64,000 nucleotides of DNA from Roridomyces roridus (taxonomy: Eukaryota > Basidiomycota > Agaricomycetes > Agaricales > Mycenaceae). Location of the stretch: NCBI GenBank assembly GCA_029378245.1, contig JARKIF010000018.1, forward strand, positions 496,001 through 560,000, given 5' to 3'. A model generated the notes under the pieces. It saw only the letters and a list, made by a program, of their open reading frames with translations. It did not search any database and was not told the origin of the DNA. Below, piece after piece: positions 1 through 12,600 of the stretch; within the stretch, counting starts at the first letter, position 1, and the number at the start of each line of letters is the position of its first letter. A program made the translations under genes and the position numbers.

Positions 1-1716
1 CAACGCACTTCTCAAATACATGTTCTCGCCTACCGACGGAGCCAACGCCGCCGGGTTGAGCTACGTCCGCGTCCCACTCGGCGCGTCAGATTTCAGTGCA
101 AGCGAGTATTCTTTCGACGATACGAGTGGCGACACGACCTTTAAGAATTTCAATATCGGGAAGGCGCCGTCGTACTTGTATAGCGTTCTCAAGGTAAGGT
201 TTCCAACATTCTCCAGTTAATTTTGGCTGACCAATTGCAGGATATACAAGCCGTGAATCCTAGTACGTCTATTTTCTAGCTTGTTTATTTTGGTTAACGG
301 TTTGTAGTTCTTAAAGGTGTGTGGTTGAACCGCGATATGTCCTTTTATGGAACGAATAAACAGTACACATCCTTCCCTGGTCTCCTGTACGTTTTGTGCT
401 TCCACCCTAGATGAAATGCTCAACATTTCTACAGCCCGGCTGGACAAAAACGACCGGATCGATGAACGGCGGCTCGTTGCAATCGCAATACGTTTCAATC
501 TGTCAGTATTCTGCCGCTCGCTGGTTCTTGCTGTTCAACAACGACTGCCAGATGCCAACTACCTTCTCAAGTGCCTCCAGGGCTTCAAGTCGGAGGGGAT
601 CACTTCGTTGTGTGAGTACCTGCCTTAAACAAGAAGTCCCGTGTGTTGAATGAAGCAGATGCGATCAGTATCCAGAACGAACCGCAGAATTCTCAGTCTT
701 CGTACCCATGCAAGTCTATTTCTCACTCGTTCGCAGAAGCTGACATTCTTCAAAGCGGCGACCATGTCTGTCGCTGTGATGGCGCAGATTGGGATCGCGT
801 TGCGGTCGTTGATGAACAGTAATGGGTTTTCTACCGTCAAGTTGATCGGATACGAGCACAACTGGGACGACGCGGGCGCGTATCCGATCCAGCTGATGCA
901 GGCTGCGCCGGATGCCTTCGATGGGGTTGCCTTTCACTGTTATGCAGGGTCGGTTTCGCAGCAGGATACGTTCCACCAGGCGTATCCGACAAAAGAGGTG
1001 CGTCGTTGACTTTCGGATGGTTGAATTGGATCTGAGGCGTTGTTAGATCTATTTCACCGAGTGCTCTGGAACTCTGGGTTCCGACTGGTGGTCCGATATC
1101 AAATGGTACATGGACAATATATTCATTGGAGCCATTACGCACAACTCCCATTCCGGACTCATGTGGAATATTGCGCTCGACAGTGGCACGCCCGAGTTGC
1201 CCGGAAGTACGAGCTGTAGCGGGAACCAGTGCCGTTCCATCGTGCAGGTCAACAAGGACGGATCTTACAGCTTGAACCAAGAATTCTACGTCATGGCGCA
1301 AGCTAGCAAGGCGATTATCCCGAAAGATGTCGGCGGTGCCTGGGGAAAGCGGATCGGAGTCAGCGTCGGAGGCACTCTTGATTGGGCGCTCATCGTTGGT
1401 GCATATGTGACAACTCGGGTGAACCCGACCGACTGGCTGAGGTACTCGTTGGTCGTGTTGAATTGGGATGATAGCGTGGGCGGGTGGAATCCTACGCCTG
1501 TGCAGGCGACGATCGAGTTCCAGGGGATGCAGGCAACGTATACGTGCGTCTTTCTTTGTCTTTTTGAAATCGGCCTGATGAGGGGATAGGTTCCCTGTTG
1601 GTGTGACGACGCTGTGGTGGTATGCGCCTCCCGAGTCGCTGAGAGCGAATGCGACTGTGGATATTTATGCCGAGACGGACGGAAAGCAGGCTCCCATGGG
1701 CGTGTTTGCTCAATGA
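1..1716 (+). CDS. GH30 endo-beta-1,6-glucanase-like, 5' end outside window
   Basis: Secreted-type glycoside hydrolase family 30, expected to cut beta-1,6-glucan of fungal walls. The window enters the gene within an open frame, so the signal peptide and first part are missing. Seen in order: VRVPLGASDFS near 80, GWTKTTGSMNGG near 440-470, the acid/base region with NEPQN near 680, HCYAG near 935, and the likely nucleophile in YFTECSG near 1050, followed by a C-terminal beta-sandwich ending GVFAQ-stop at 1714-1716. At least six short introns are needed (first donor at 194). The NEP and TECSG spacing is what identifies the family; linkage specificity is inferred from fungal homologs. No lesion seen in the visible part. 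Confidence 0.85.
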
Positions 1717-1855
1717 TTTTACGAACATTTACACGGACAATTTGGATTGTATGTACATACCTATATGATTCGATGATTCTCTTTCTTTCGAAGTTGAACT
1801 TTGTTTTTGAACCAAAGTCACGTGTGTTGATTGCTTTTGAACTTGAACCACCATC

Positions 1856-2237
1856 ATGTCTGCACCGCCTCAAGAACCGCTACAGCTTCCCGCCCCAGGC
1901 GATAAAGAGGAGATCTCGCAGCTCCAGGCTGGTGGGCCCGCAGTCAAGCTCGAGGATCTGGGTCCGATGGTCGTTAACAGCGATGGGGTAATTTTAATAT
2001 ACGCCTCTTGCATGCCTCATCTCATCGATTATTCAGACTTTGTCCCGGATATCCAACTGGTCGAGTCTATCCGAGCTCGAGAGAGAGCGGACATTGAGAG
2101 TTTTGGCGGCGAGGAACAAGTAAGTCGGTTTGATCTCTTCTTTCGCTATGATTCTGTTTGAACCTTCTATGCACTTGATCAGGATCCGCCTGGCGGCTGA
2201 GGAGGAGAAACTCAAGGCATCAGGCTCCGCGTCGTGA
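1856..2237 (+). CDS. Small conserved fungal protein, unknown function
   Basis: Three exons join cleanly: 1856-1987, 2037-2119 and 2183-2237, with GT-AG introns of 49 and 63 nt and matching phases. The product is about 89 residues: a Pro/Gln-rich start, then LEDLGPMVVNSDG, then TLSRISNW and ERERTLRVLAARNKIRLA, and a short tail. From memory this LGPMVVNSDGTLSRI...NW block is widely conserved in fungi as a small uncharacterised protein. There is no signal peptide or membrane segment. It starts only 140 nt after the GH30 stop on the same strand, so its promoter lies in that gap. Function is not known to me. Confidence 0.75.
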
Positions 2238-2658
2238 GATTCACGGTTGTATTAGTGCGTCCAATTGAAAGTGTTGTACCTTTGCGTGATGTGAAAGGTA
2301 TTCCCAAGTTGGTGTGCGGTTCAAGCTCAAACTTTCGAAAATCGCCCGTCTTGCGCTCATCCTCAACAGAATTCGAAGTTCTGGGCGGGCAACGTGAGAT
2401 AAACCTTGCGAGTCTCTGATCTTCCTTTGTGGGGCTTCTTTACGTGCAACCTGGTGTGTAGCGCGTCAGATCGACCGTTTATTTTAACTTGGATTGCTGT
2501 GGCCTGTAAGTATACGCGGAGATTAAAACTCGGGGACTGTGCGGATAATTTGCGAAATAAAGGTTTGAATAATCGCGAGACGCGACTCACAGCAACTCCG
2601 CAAGAAATCGAGGTCAGTCGACCGCCTGAAAACCGTACGGATCTCACGGTTCAAACAG
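2238..2658. other. Intergenic, no gene recognised
   Basis: About 420 nt between two plus-strand genes. I see no frame with family resemblance and no clear TATA box. It must hold the 3' end of the small gene and the promoter of the F-box-like gene at 2659. Confidence 0.5.
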
Positions 2659-3615
2659 ATGGTCGCCGATGACATTCTCAGTTTGCATGGCCTGGGACGC
2701 GCGTTGGCGGAGCTCGATCTCGCGACCATCCACGAGCGTTGGCAGTCTTCTCTTTCACGCACCGGTCCCTTCCGGTTCTTCGACCTCCCTACCGAGCTCA
2801 AACTTCCCATTCTGAAACTCGCTACGACCAAATCCAGTACCTACGCCGCCCTGATGCAAACCTGTCGGGACTTGGCCGGCTTGGCCCGCATCGAATGTGT
2901 CCCAGACACGGTCATCCTCTCAGACCCTCAGTCCACCGTTTCGTTCTACGCCTGCCTTTCCGTGCATCCCGAGGTGGGTGCAGGAATCAAACAGCTCTGG
3001 TACATCCCTGGGTTGCCGCTCAAACAGACCACGGAAATCAGCCCTGTCATATTCAAGGCGTGCATCCACCTGCAGCGCCTGACATGTCACCCTGACATCC
3101 TCGTCGACCTCTGTATGAACCCCACCTTCACCCACCTCTCCCTCGTGGATGTGACGCTCATCGACCCCATTGTTCCTTGGCACCGCCTCATTGGCACGCG
3201 CCATGCCACCTCACACCTGTTCAAGCAACTCCAGACCCTCCGCCTCATCGGCGGCACGCGCCCAGCCATCCCTCCTCATGGAACGTCCTTCCCCGCGCTC
3301 ACGATCCTCAGCTTGACCGCCAATACTACAAGCTGCGTGAGCCCCATGCTGCTCAACCACACGGCCTTTCCCCGGCTCGCCAACGTTGTCGTCACCGTCC
3401 CCTACACTGAATGGCGTCTTCATGGGGTAGGGTGGCTTATGGCGACCCCGGAGATGATGACCGACTCTCGGCTCGTCGTCGTCCATTGCCCGAATGCCAA
3501 GACGGGAAAGTGGAAGGAGATTGAAGTGTGGAAGGGAGGCATGGAGAATATCTGGAACTTGGGTGTCGCCGAGTGTAATTCGATGAATGTTGACGGAAGG
3601 TTGGTCGCTTTCTAG
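2659..3615 (+). CDS. F-box-like protein, single exon
   Basis: 318 residues, uninterrupted. An F-box-like segment (FFDLPTELKLPILKLAT, then a second helix around MQTCRDLAGLA) lies at about residues 38-75 and is followed by a leucine-rich region with weak repeats (LTCHPDILVDL, LSLVDVTL, LQTLRLIGG, LTILSLTA) to about residue 260. In Agaricomycetes such proteins are usually substrate adaptors of SCF ubiquitin ligases or members of large lineage-specific families without known targets. The F-box match is loose, so adaptor function is inference. The ATG at 2659 is the first in frame and the protein is complete. Confidence 0.65.
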   Translation: MVADDILSLHGLGRALAELDLATIHERWQSSLSRTGPFRFFDLPTELKLPILKLATTKSSTYAALMQTCRDLAGLARIECVPDTVILSDPQSTVSFYACLSVHPEVGAGIKQLWYIPGLPLKQTTEISPVIFKACIHLQRLTCHPDILVDLCMNPTFTHLSLVDVTLIDPIVPWHRLIGTRHATSHLFKQLQTLRLIGGTRPAIPPHGTSFPALTILSLTANTTSCVSPMLLNHTAFPRLANVVVTVPYTEWRLHGVGWLMATPEMMTDSRLVVVHCPNAKTGKWKEIEVWKGGMENIWNLGVAECNSMNVDGRLVAF

Positions 3616-3874
3616 CCACATTTGACTGCTGATCGTCATGTCTATATGCGTAGGGAGTGGATTGAATGAACACTGGGAATGGAACGAAGCATTCGAATAG
3701 ATGTTGTACTTGCACGCTGCTGACTGAGAAAAAAATTGTGCTGCCTGGCGCGGCCAGTTTGATCACCATTTGTTGCGGTTTCTTGTGGAATACATGTTAG
3801 ATGAGCCTCACTTCTTCTGCCTCGCATTGAGAGAAACGACAAGTATGTGTGATAATTAAATGATATAAAAACAG

Positions 3875-6800
3875 TTACACGCTGTACTCCTGGGAAGAAC
3901 CCGCCGAACGCAAAATCACACGGCGGCCATGACGGTGGCACACGGAACAATTGCAATAAGCACGTGGCCGAATTTTGACTGTGAGTGGATCAACGGCTGG
4001 CATACTCTCGCGTTCGGCGGGCACGGGTTTGGGCGTCCGCACAATTTGTACGTCCGGGACGCTCCAGCCCATGAGCCGTTGCTGTGTCATCAGTCGTTGC
4101 TGTGTCCGCTCTGCAGCGGCGTCGTATACAAAATGCTGCACAGGGTGATGTAGATGCTGCCACAACCCGTGTGGCGTCTCGTCGTCGTCGTCCGAGTCCA
4201 GCGGCCGGTCGTCAAAGTCGTCTTTCAATCCTGCTAGTTCATCGTCCGTTGAGTCTATGGGACGAGTCAGTGTTTGCCTAGCATGGAATGATGATATTCA
4301 CCAATCCGATCGACGGGATCTGCAACCTTGCGTTTGCCGAGGGCTTTCGCACCCGGCTGCATCGGCCGCTCATCGTAGTCGTCCTCTTCTGGATGTTGTT
4401 CATCGTCCAACGAACCACGTGAATGATCCCGCGGGCCGCCAAGGCGCGTGCCCGAGTGCTCCGACACATGACCCAGATCAGGGTGTGGCGTCCGCGATAC
4501 CCCGGAGCCCTGAAGCCGTGGGCCGTGCGGCGCCGAAGGCGGTGGAGCAAGCATCTGAGCGGCTGCGGTAATAGCAGGAGGTATCTGGAAAGTAAGTTCT
4601 CCAGGGGCACCGACGACTGCCGGATGATGGGGGAGCGGGTGCTGTACCACCGGATTGCGTGTGGGCGATGCTGAACGTGACCGGGAGGCGCTACCTGCGC
4701 CACTGCCCCCACCAGCTGAGTCGTCCTGAAGTGTTCCGTCTTCCGTGATACGTGCTCGTTGCTGGTGTGCAAGTCAGATGACCGACTCGAGATTGAGTGA
4801 GAAAACTAACTCTGGGATCCATCCGCACCTCCCTTCGGCTACGCTCCTCTGCGTCGCGTTCCAATGCAACGCGCTCTAAATCCTCATAAAGTTCAATTGC
4901 CTCCAGAAGATGTTCGTTCGCAGCGAGCAACTCCGTGAGCAACATCTCCTCGCGCGTCGATATGGGTGCGGTGATGACCGACAAGCTGCCATTCGGCCTT
5001 GCGCTCGTTTTCCGAGTTCTTTCCTCCCTTTCTTGCTCTTCTTGATCCTTGGCAACACGGCTGCGCTCAGCTCCTGCAGAAGCCCAAGGTATTTGTGTAA
5101 AGATGAGCTCCTGCGAGTCAACACATTTCTTGTAGAATTCCTGTAGATCAATTAGTCGAGGGTTCAGTTGCACATAGTATAAATGTTGACCCAAATGACA
5201 GGGTTCTGAAGTTCTTCGGGCGTTGCCATTGCGAGGGCCTCCCTGAGTAGAAACGCGTTGTCCACACCGATCTTGCACTCTTGAAAGAGCCGCCGCGTAT
5301 CTTCGTCGGGAGGAAGGATTCCACGGAAGTGGTCGCGGTGCGACTTGCCGCTCGACTTGCCGCTCGACTTCTCGTCGGGCGTAACATCGCTATTCTTCCG
5401 TTGCAGAGGCTGTTTAGCGGCAATTGGAGGCGTTTCAGGAGCAGTCTGTGTGCCACCCGGATAGACGACAACAGTAGGGTTGGTATTTTCGAATTCGTAT
5501 CCCGGTGCAGCATGTCGTAGGGCGTTGAGAGGAGGGTTAAACATGGAATCGTCCGTGTCAAAGGGTAAACCTTCTTCTGGCTTGTCTTGAGGTTTAACTC
5601 ACCGCCAAAGATCACGGAAACCATTGTCTTTTTCTGAAGCATTTTATGAGATGAAGGAACGACAGGATAGTACGCAACGCACTTGCTCTGCTGGTGTATG
5701 CAGCGGCGGCCAGGACGTCCATCAGGCGCTCACGAACGACGGGGGCGGTACGAGATGAGACCAGTGTGTCTTCCAGAGTATCGAGAAATTTGCGGGTAGC
5801 GCATTGAGTTATGAAAGTGTCCGTAGAGTTTCGCAGCATGATAGCCCACAACTTGTAGAAACGTGAGGTGTAAGTAGATATCTGAGACGGAGACCACGTA
5901 CGCGTCCGGCTGCAAGCTGCGCGGCGGGTTCCCCATATTTGAATTCGCGGCGGAGAGTGCGCACGGCCTCTTTAGCATTGTTCTCGTTGGCCGATGCTTG
6001 TTCGCAGACGTCGAGCACGAGGGTCCAATCCTCGGAGGCGGTGACAGTCAAAAACCCTTATGACGGTGATCAGGATGCATCCAAGAGAGACGGACTGTGA
6101 CGCACCGATCTTACGGGTGAGCTCAGACTCCTCGTCTCTGCGGTCCCTGCCTCGTTGGTGCGCCCTGGCCAACTCGAAGGCTCGGTCCCTCTCACGGTCC
6201 CTCTCTCGTTCCCGTTGTTCCCTCTCCCTCTCTCGTTCCCTCTCCTTGTCCCGGCCTCCTCCCCAAAATCCGCCGCTCTTCTTCTGAGCTTGTTCGTTCT
6301 CGGAAGGCCGCTCCTCTGATCCGTTCCAATAATGGGTGGATGGCTGCTGAGTAGATAGTTCGAGTGCGTTGAGGAGATTGACAGCGGGCGGGGGTCCTTT
6401 CTTGCGGAGCGTCTGGAGTGGAGGAGGTTGGTTGATGTAGGGAGACGGAGATCTTGTCGGGCTGGGTACGGCAGGCGGTAACGGTGGAGTGGGCTGAAGG
6501 ATCTCCCAACGGTCGTCGTCTGTGGACTCTCGTGGTCGACCGCTGGAAGCAAACTGTCGATGTATTGGGCTGGTAAGCATTGGGTTGGTGATCAGGGTTT
6601 GCTGGGTGTGAACCTGCATATTGCCTGAGAAACCATCTGGATGGTATCCAAGAGCCGCGTACCTCTGATTTGCTACGCCCGAATAATTTCTTGACGCTCT
6701 GGTAGATGGCTCGAGGGAGCGGGGTGCCATCATCCACTGCTTTTTCAAGCGGCCCTTCATTTGATCGGCTGTAAGGATGAGTGGATTGATCCCGGGAGGA

Positions 6801-8938
6801 TGTTCTGAGTGGGCTGAGATTGAGAGCAGATGGTGCCTCGCGGAGCGTTTTGGGTGAAGGAGCTCGTTTGAGAGGCAGGGAACCAAAAGGTTCAGTTGGC
6901 AGTGGTTTATCGCGGAAGATGACGGGTGAAGGTACGGCGTGAAATTGAAGAGCCGGCGGTGCTAAAACTTGTAAAACTTGTAGTGGCTGCCCAGCCGGGT
7001 AACTGAGTTTCGACCCTTTGTTGACATCAAACCTCCCGGCATCTATCTGCTCGACGAAAGAAGTGAGTTTTAGCATGCACCAGTAGCATGAGACCGACCT
7101 GTTGGGTATCAAATGGCCTTGCCATTGCCCTCTCCGATGCTATCCCACCATCTAGTACGGCTGAATTCCCTTCAGTGTAACGAGCCGGAGCGTTAGTCTG
7201 TGAGGCCCCAGGGGGCCAAGCCATCTCCCGAACTACAGTTTCCGAAAGAGGTCTCTCTGCAGCGATCTGTGCCCAGTAGGATGTGATCCGTTCCCAGAGT
7301 AAATCCGAAACGATTTGCGTTGGCCGTTCCGCTCGTTCTCCTTTGACAACTCGGAGCAGGGCTCCACCTACGCCATGCGCAGAGAGTGGAGGGCGGCCTG
7401 TGTACAGCTATCCCGAGTCAGCTCAAACCAGGAAGTGGAAAGGGGTACGACACCCACCTCCAAACAGACGCAACCAAATGCATAAACATCGCTGGCTGGC
7501 GTACGTGCATACCTGCAACCAAAATGCTGCGGGTCGAGCAGTTCTGGGGCCATCCAGTACGGGCTTCCGGCTCGCGTGCTTGTATGCATCGAAGCTGTGG
7601 CGGAGGCAATGACGCTGAGCCCAAAATCGGCCAAGCATGCACTCCAATTGTCGTTGATAAGAATGTTGGTCTGCGAAAGATGAAAACAAACTGCTCATCG
7701 TGATATAGCAAACATACCCCGCGGAGGTCACCATGCACGACTTGGTGAGAATGAAGATACTCGAGACCTTGTGCAATCTCGAAAAGCTGCAGTGCACACT
7801 TGAGCGAGGGTCTACAATCACGTGGAAACTAACCAGCTTGTCCACATTTTCACGGCCGTGGTCCTTGAGGTAATTCAGAACGGTGCCGTGCTTCATCCAC
7901 GGAGATACCAAACAGAGAGAACCAGGGAAAGTCTCCCCATCGATTCCTATGAATGTCAAGATATTGGGATGGTGCAAATCCTTCCAAACGAGTGCTTCTC
8001 GGCACAATTTCTAGGCCGATTATCCGTGGATCAACACAAATAGCAACAAAGAAGTTACTAGACGTAGATCGCGCAAGTCAGAGGTCTGGAAGTGGTGCAT
8101 ATGTTTGAGCGCGACTGTGCCAGTCTTGTATTCAGCTCGGTATATGTCGCCGTAACCACCGCCAAACAGGGGTTGTGGATCACGCCCACTGACTCCGGAG
8201 ATGAAAAGGGAGGAAGGAAGACTTTCAGATGCTTTTGAAAGCTTGTGGATTATACGACGGGCCTTTCGACTTTGCTCGGGTGCGATCAATAGACCTCTGT
8301 TCAGTGTCTATGGCAGCTGCTCAGCGATGGAAACGAAAGATCAACCAAAACCACACATCCTGAACGACGTCCAAGAAACACTGCGCAGAGTCGCCTTTGA
8401 GGACAAGCACGAGCCCCTCTGTGGATTTAGAGGAGAAAATTGCCTCCAAATGCGTTGCGATCCGTCTTTCGTCCAGTTGCAAAGCATCCCGCCACCTCGA
8501 GTCATTTGCAAGACCAAGGTCTGAGGACAACTGTGCAGACAGGTCAGCCTTGTATTAGAAACATCATGCACATTTCGTACCTGGAAGAGCACTCGTCGAC
8601 AATTCACACTGTCAACTATTGCATTGACGATATTGTCCGCTGTCATAGGAAGTTGAAGTAAGAGTGAAGCGTCACTGAACTTCTACATGAGGAACCACGT
8701 CGAGGAATAGAATGGTGGTACTTACCTGTTGGTTCGACGGCACACGTCTTTGAGGAATGCAATTGAACTCTTCATTCGTTATTTTAGGATACCATTACGG
8801 GGATTTCAAAGAAGGGCTTGCCTCGTATACTGCTATCAGTGCGGAAACCGCGACATCTTCCCTGGTCGATGGCCCGAGATCGACGTTCGCAGATGTTGAC
8901 AAACCATGAAATGTGCCCCGAACCTCAACCGTGGACAT
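3875..8938 (-). CDS. Kinase-VHS-GAT fusion, tandem copy A (damaged)
   Basis: Reading leftward from the ATG at 8938: a helical N-terminal region (start MTADNIVNAIVDS at 8646), a TKL-like kinase (GGYGDIYRAEY, VALKHM lysine, HGDLRG catalytic loop near 7735, DFGLS near 7620, WMAPEL near 7550), a Pro-rich linker, KKLFGRSKSE near 6680, an Arg/Glu-rich stretch near 6200-6280, a VHS domain (6051-5700) and a GAT domain (about 5290-4850). An intron with donor GTACGC joins linker to VHS part in phase 0. Odd: the Met kept in copies B and C before KKLFG is Val here, so only fused translation reaches the VHS part. At 5599-5601 an Arg codon of copy B is TGA, and the same change makes a GTGAGT donor. The C-terminal tail differs from copy B and lacks its last conserved helices. 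Intron boundaries are approximate and the first exon is uncertain. Confidence 0.65.
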
Positions 8939-9612
8939 GAAGGCCAGCGAGGAGGTGGCTGAGAGACCAGGGCCAATGTCGTACGAAGCAGTGCAAAAGA
9001 GAGCAGAATCCTACATAGGCGCTTGCCAGTCGACATTGACGGATTGACGCCGAGGCCTAGATACTTATGTAAGTACTGCTCAAAACAGTGCCTGGCCACG
9101 AACGGATAAGGAATGGAGAGGGGGGCGAAATGGCCGCAATAGCCACTTGGCGTATCAAGGATGAACGAGACGAGGAGGACTGTGGATGTGGCGGCGAGCT
9201 TGCGGCGAGGAAAAATAGATATAATGATCCGTGCGATAATCAACATCTTATCGCACCCCCGAAAAGGTAAAGTATCGTGTCTCAACTCTGGCTAGCTTTG
9301 TCTACCACTCAAGCAGGCTCGCAAGCTCGCCTCACGATACTGCAAGTCCATGCTCGGGCACCGCTTTCCTTTTGTTCGCTCGATTTTGTCCAAGATTGGT
9401 CTCCCTTGCGGTGCAGCTTTCAGTGGCCGTCCCGCTACATCGACGCCCTTCTGGTCCCATGCTGTCGTTGGTATGCAATGGCAGTCGTTTCTGCAGCGGC
9501 CTCGTTTGTGTCGTAGCCTGCATGAAATGCATATTAATGTGGTTCATGACACAATGGCGAAAATGCAGGGTATAATGACTTGACAAGGACACGAAAATCC
9601 AATGGAAAATGA
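8939..9612. other. Spacer between copies A and B
   Basis: About 670 nt upstream of copy A and downstream of copy B. The part nearest copy A (to about 9095) resembles the region upstream of copy B: both carry a stretch reading ATTGACGGATTGACGCCG. No gene recognised in the remainder. Confidence 0.5.
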
Positions 9613-12600
9613 CTACAACTTCATCAGGCCCTTCATCGCATTCGCAATAGCAAAGCTCGACTTTGCCATGACCTGCCGCGACTCCTTCGTCACTTCAGGA
9701 AGGGCTTGGACCTCGCTCAAGTGGTTCGCGTGCTCGCTGAGCTCACGCAAAATGTCGTTGCCCTGCTGAGCAGTCGCAGGCGGCAGGTTGTCGTTGCACA
9801 CCGCGACTATACTCGATACGATAGTGATGATCCGAGTCAGGTTTTCGTTCAACGTCGGTGACGGTCTCGGAGTTCGCACGCCCAAAAGCACGCTCTGGAT
9901 CACATACACGATGGACTCGGTCTGCGCCTCCAGGTATGGCTTGAGCTCCGCCCACACGTCTTGTGATCCGTCGGCAACGGCCGGGTCATTGGCTGGTTGA
10001 TCGAATATGGGCGGTGGAGACAACCCGTGCGGCGTGTCGCCCTCGTCGTCAGAGTCCTCGTTCAATTCTGATATCCCATCGTCCGCTGAGTCTATGGGAC
10101 CAGTCAGTGTTTTGTGCCCAGTATGAAAGAATATAGACTCCACCAATCCGATCGACGGGATCCGCAACAACCCGACGCTTGCCGAGGGCTTTCGCACTCG
10201 GCAGTATCGGCCGCTCCTGATGGTCATCGTCGGTCGCGTGCTCCGGGAGACGCAAGACGCGGGCCGAGCCCTGGATGCGTGGGCCGTGCGGCGCCGGTGG
10301 AACAACCTGAAGACTAAGTTCTCCAGGGGCACCGAGGAGGTGCTGTACCACCGGATTGCGTATGGGGGATGGTGAACGCGAGCGGGAGGCACTACCCATG
10401 CCACTGCTCCCAACGGCTGAGTCGTTGTGAAGTGTTCCGTCTTCTGTGATACGTGCCCGTTGCTGGGGTGCAAGTCAGATGGCCGATTCGAGATACAGTG
10501 ACAGAACTGACTCTTGGATCAATCCGCACCTCCCTTCGGTTACGCTCCTCTGCGTCGCGTTCCAATGTAACGCGCTCTAGATCCTTATAAAGGTCAATTG
10601 CCTCCCGAAGATGCTCGTTCGCAGCGAGCAACTCCGCCAGCAACTCCTCCTCACGCGTCGATGCGGGTGTGGTGATGTCCGGCAAGCTGCCATTCGGCGT
10701 TGCGCTCGTTTTCCGTTTTCTTTCCCCCCTTTCTCGCTGCTGCACTTGATCCTTGGAAGCACGGCTGCGCTCAGCTCCTGCAGACGCCCAAGGTATTTGT
10801 GTAAAGATGAGCTCCTGCGAGTCGACACATTTCTTGTAAAATTCCTGTAGATTATTTGGTCGGCGGTTCAGCTGCACATAGTAGAAAGGCTGACCGAAAT
10901 GACAGGGTTCCGAAGTTCGGGCGTTGCCGTTGCGAGGGCCTCGTTGAGTAGATTCGCGTTGCCCACGCCGATCTTACACTCTTGAAAGAGCCGCCGCATA
11001 TCTTCGTCGGGAGGAATGATTCCACGGTGGTGGTCACGGTGCGACTTGCCGCTCGACTTCTCGTCAGGCGTAACATCGCTATTCTTCCGTTGCAGAGGCT
11101 GTTTAGTGGCAATTGGAGGCGTTTCAGGAGCAGTCTGTGTACCACCCGGATAGACGACAACAGTAGGGTCGGTATTTTCGAATTCGTATCCCTGTGCAGC
11201 ATGTCGTAGGGCGTTGAGAGGAGGGTTAAACATGGCATCGTCCGTGTCAAAGGGTACACCTTCTTCTGGCTTGTCTCGAGGTTTAACTCGCCGCCAAAGA
11301 CCACGGAATCTACTTTCTTTTTCTGGCGCATTTTGTGAGACGAGGGAACGACAGGATAGCACGCAACGCACTTGCTCCGCTGGCGTATGCAGCGGCGGCC
11401 AGCACGTCCATCAGGCGCTCACGGACGACGGGGGCGGTACAAGATGAGCCCAGTGTGTATTCCAGAATATCGAGAAATTTGCGACTAGTGCATTGAGTTA
11501 TGAAGGTGTCGGTGGTGTTTTGCAGCATGATAGCCCACAACTTGTAGAACCATAAGATTATGTCAAGGAGATGGAGGCGACGTACGCGTGCAGCTGCAAG
11601 CTGTGCGGCGGGTTTCCCATATCTGAATTCGCGGCGGAGAGCACGGACGGCTTCTCTAGCATTGTTCTCGTTGGCTGATGCGTGTTCGCAGACGTCGAGC
11701 ACGAGGGCCCAATCCTCGGAGGCGGTGGCAGTCAAAAACCCTTATGACGGTGATCAGGATGCATCCAAGAGAGACGGACTGCGACGCACCGATCTTACGG
11801 GTGAGCTCATTCTCCTCGTCTCTATGCTCGCGTTCCATCGCTCGAGTGTGCTGAGAATCGAGGATCTCCCAACGGTCGTCGTCTGTGGACTCTCGTGGTC
11901 GACCGCTAGAAGCAAACCGTTGGTGTATTGGGGTGGTAATCGGGGTTTGCTGGGTGGGAATTTGGAGTGGGGGGTCCTGTTGCATACGTGAATAAAGTAC
12001 TGGATGGTCTCTGGGGCGATATACCTTTGGCTTCAAGTTGTCGCGCCCGATCGATGCCTTCATGCCTCCCTGACGGGTAAGCCCATTATCCTCGTGTCCG
12101 TCAGTGGAAATGAACTGGATTGGCATCGGGAACGGCGTTGGCTGGGTGGACACTTGAAGGGTAGGAGGAACCTGCATACTGTCTGAGCAATCATCTGGAT
12201 GGTGTCTGAGAGCCGCATACCTCTGATTTGCTACGCCCGAATAATTTCTTCATGCTCTGGAGGATGGCTCGAGGGCGCGGGGTGCCGTCATCCACTGCTT
12301 CTTCAAGCGGCCCTTCCTTTGATGCGCTGTAAGGATGAGTGGATTGATACTGGGAGGGTGTTATGAGTGGAGTGAGATTGAGAGCAGGCGGTGGTGCGTC
12401 GCGGAGCGTCTCGGGTGAAGGAGCCCGTCTGAGAGGCAGTGAACCGGGAGGTTCCGCTGGCAGTGGTTTATCGCGCAAGGTAACGGATGAAGGTGGGACG
12501 CGAAATGGCAGAGCCGGTGGCGCGAAGATAGGCGCTTGTAATGGCTGCGGAGGCGTGTGACCGGGTTTCGAGTCTTTGTCGACATCAAGCCTCTCTGCAT

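Noticed and set aside
12186..12195. In-frame TGA between kinase and VHS in copy B, suggesting a pseudogene or two genes
   Set aside because: It lies within a predicted 49-60 nt phase-0 intron (donor GTATGC, acceptor TATGCAG) that also fits copies A and C; splicing removes it.
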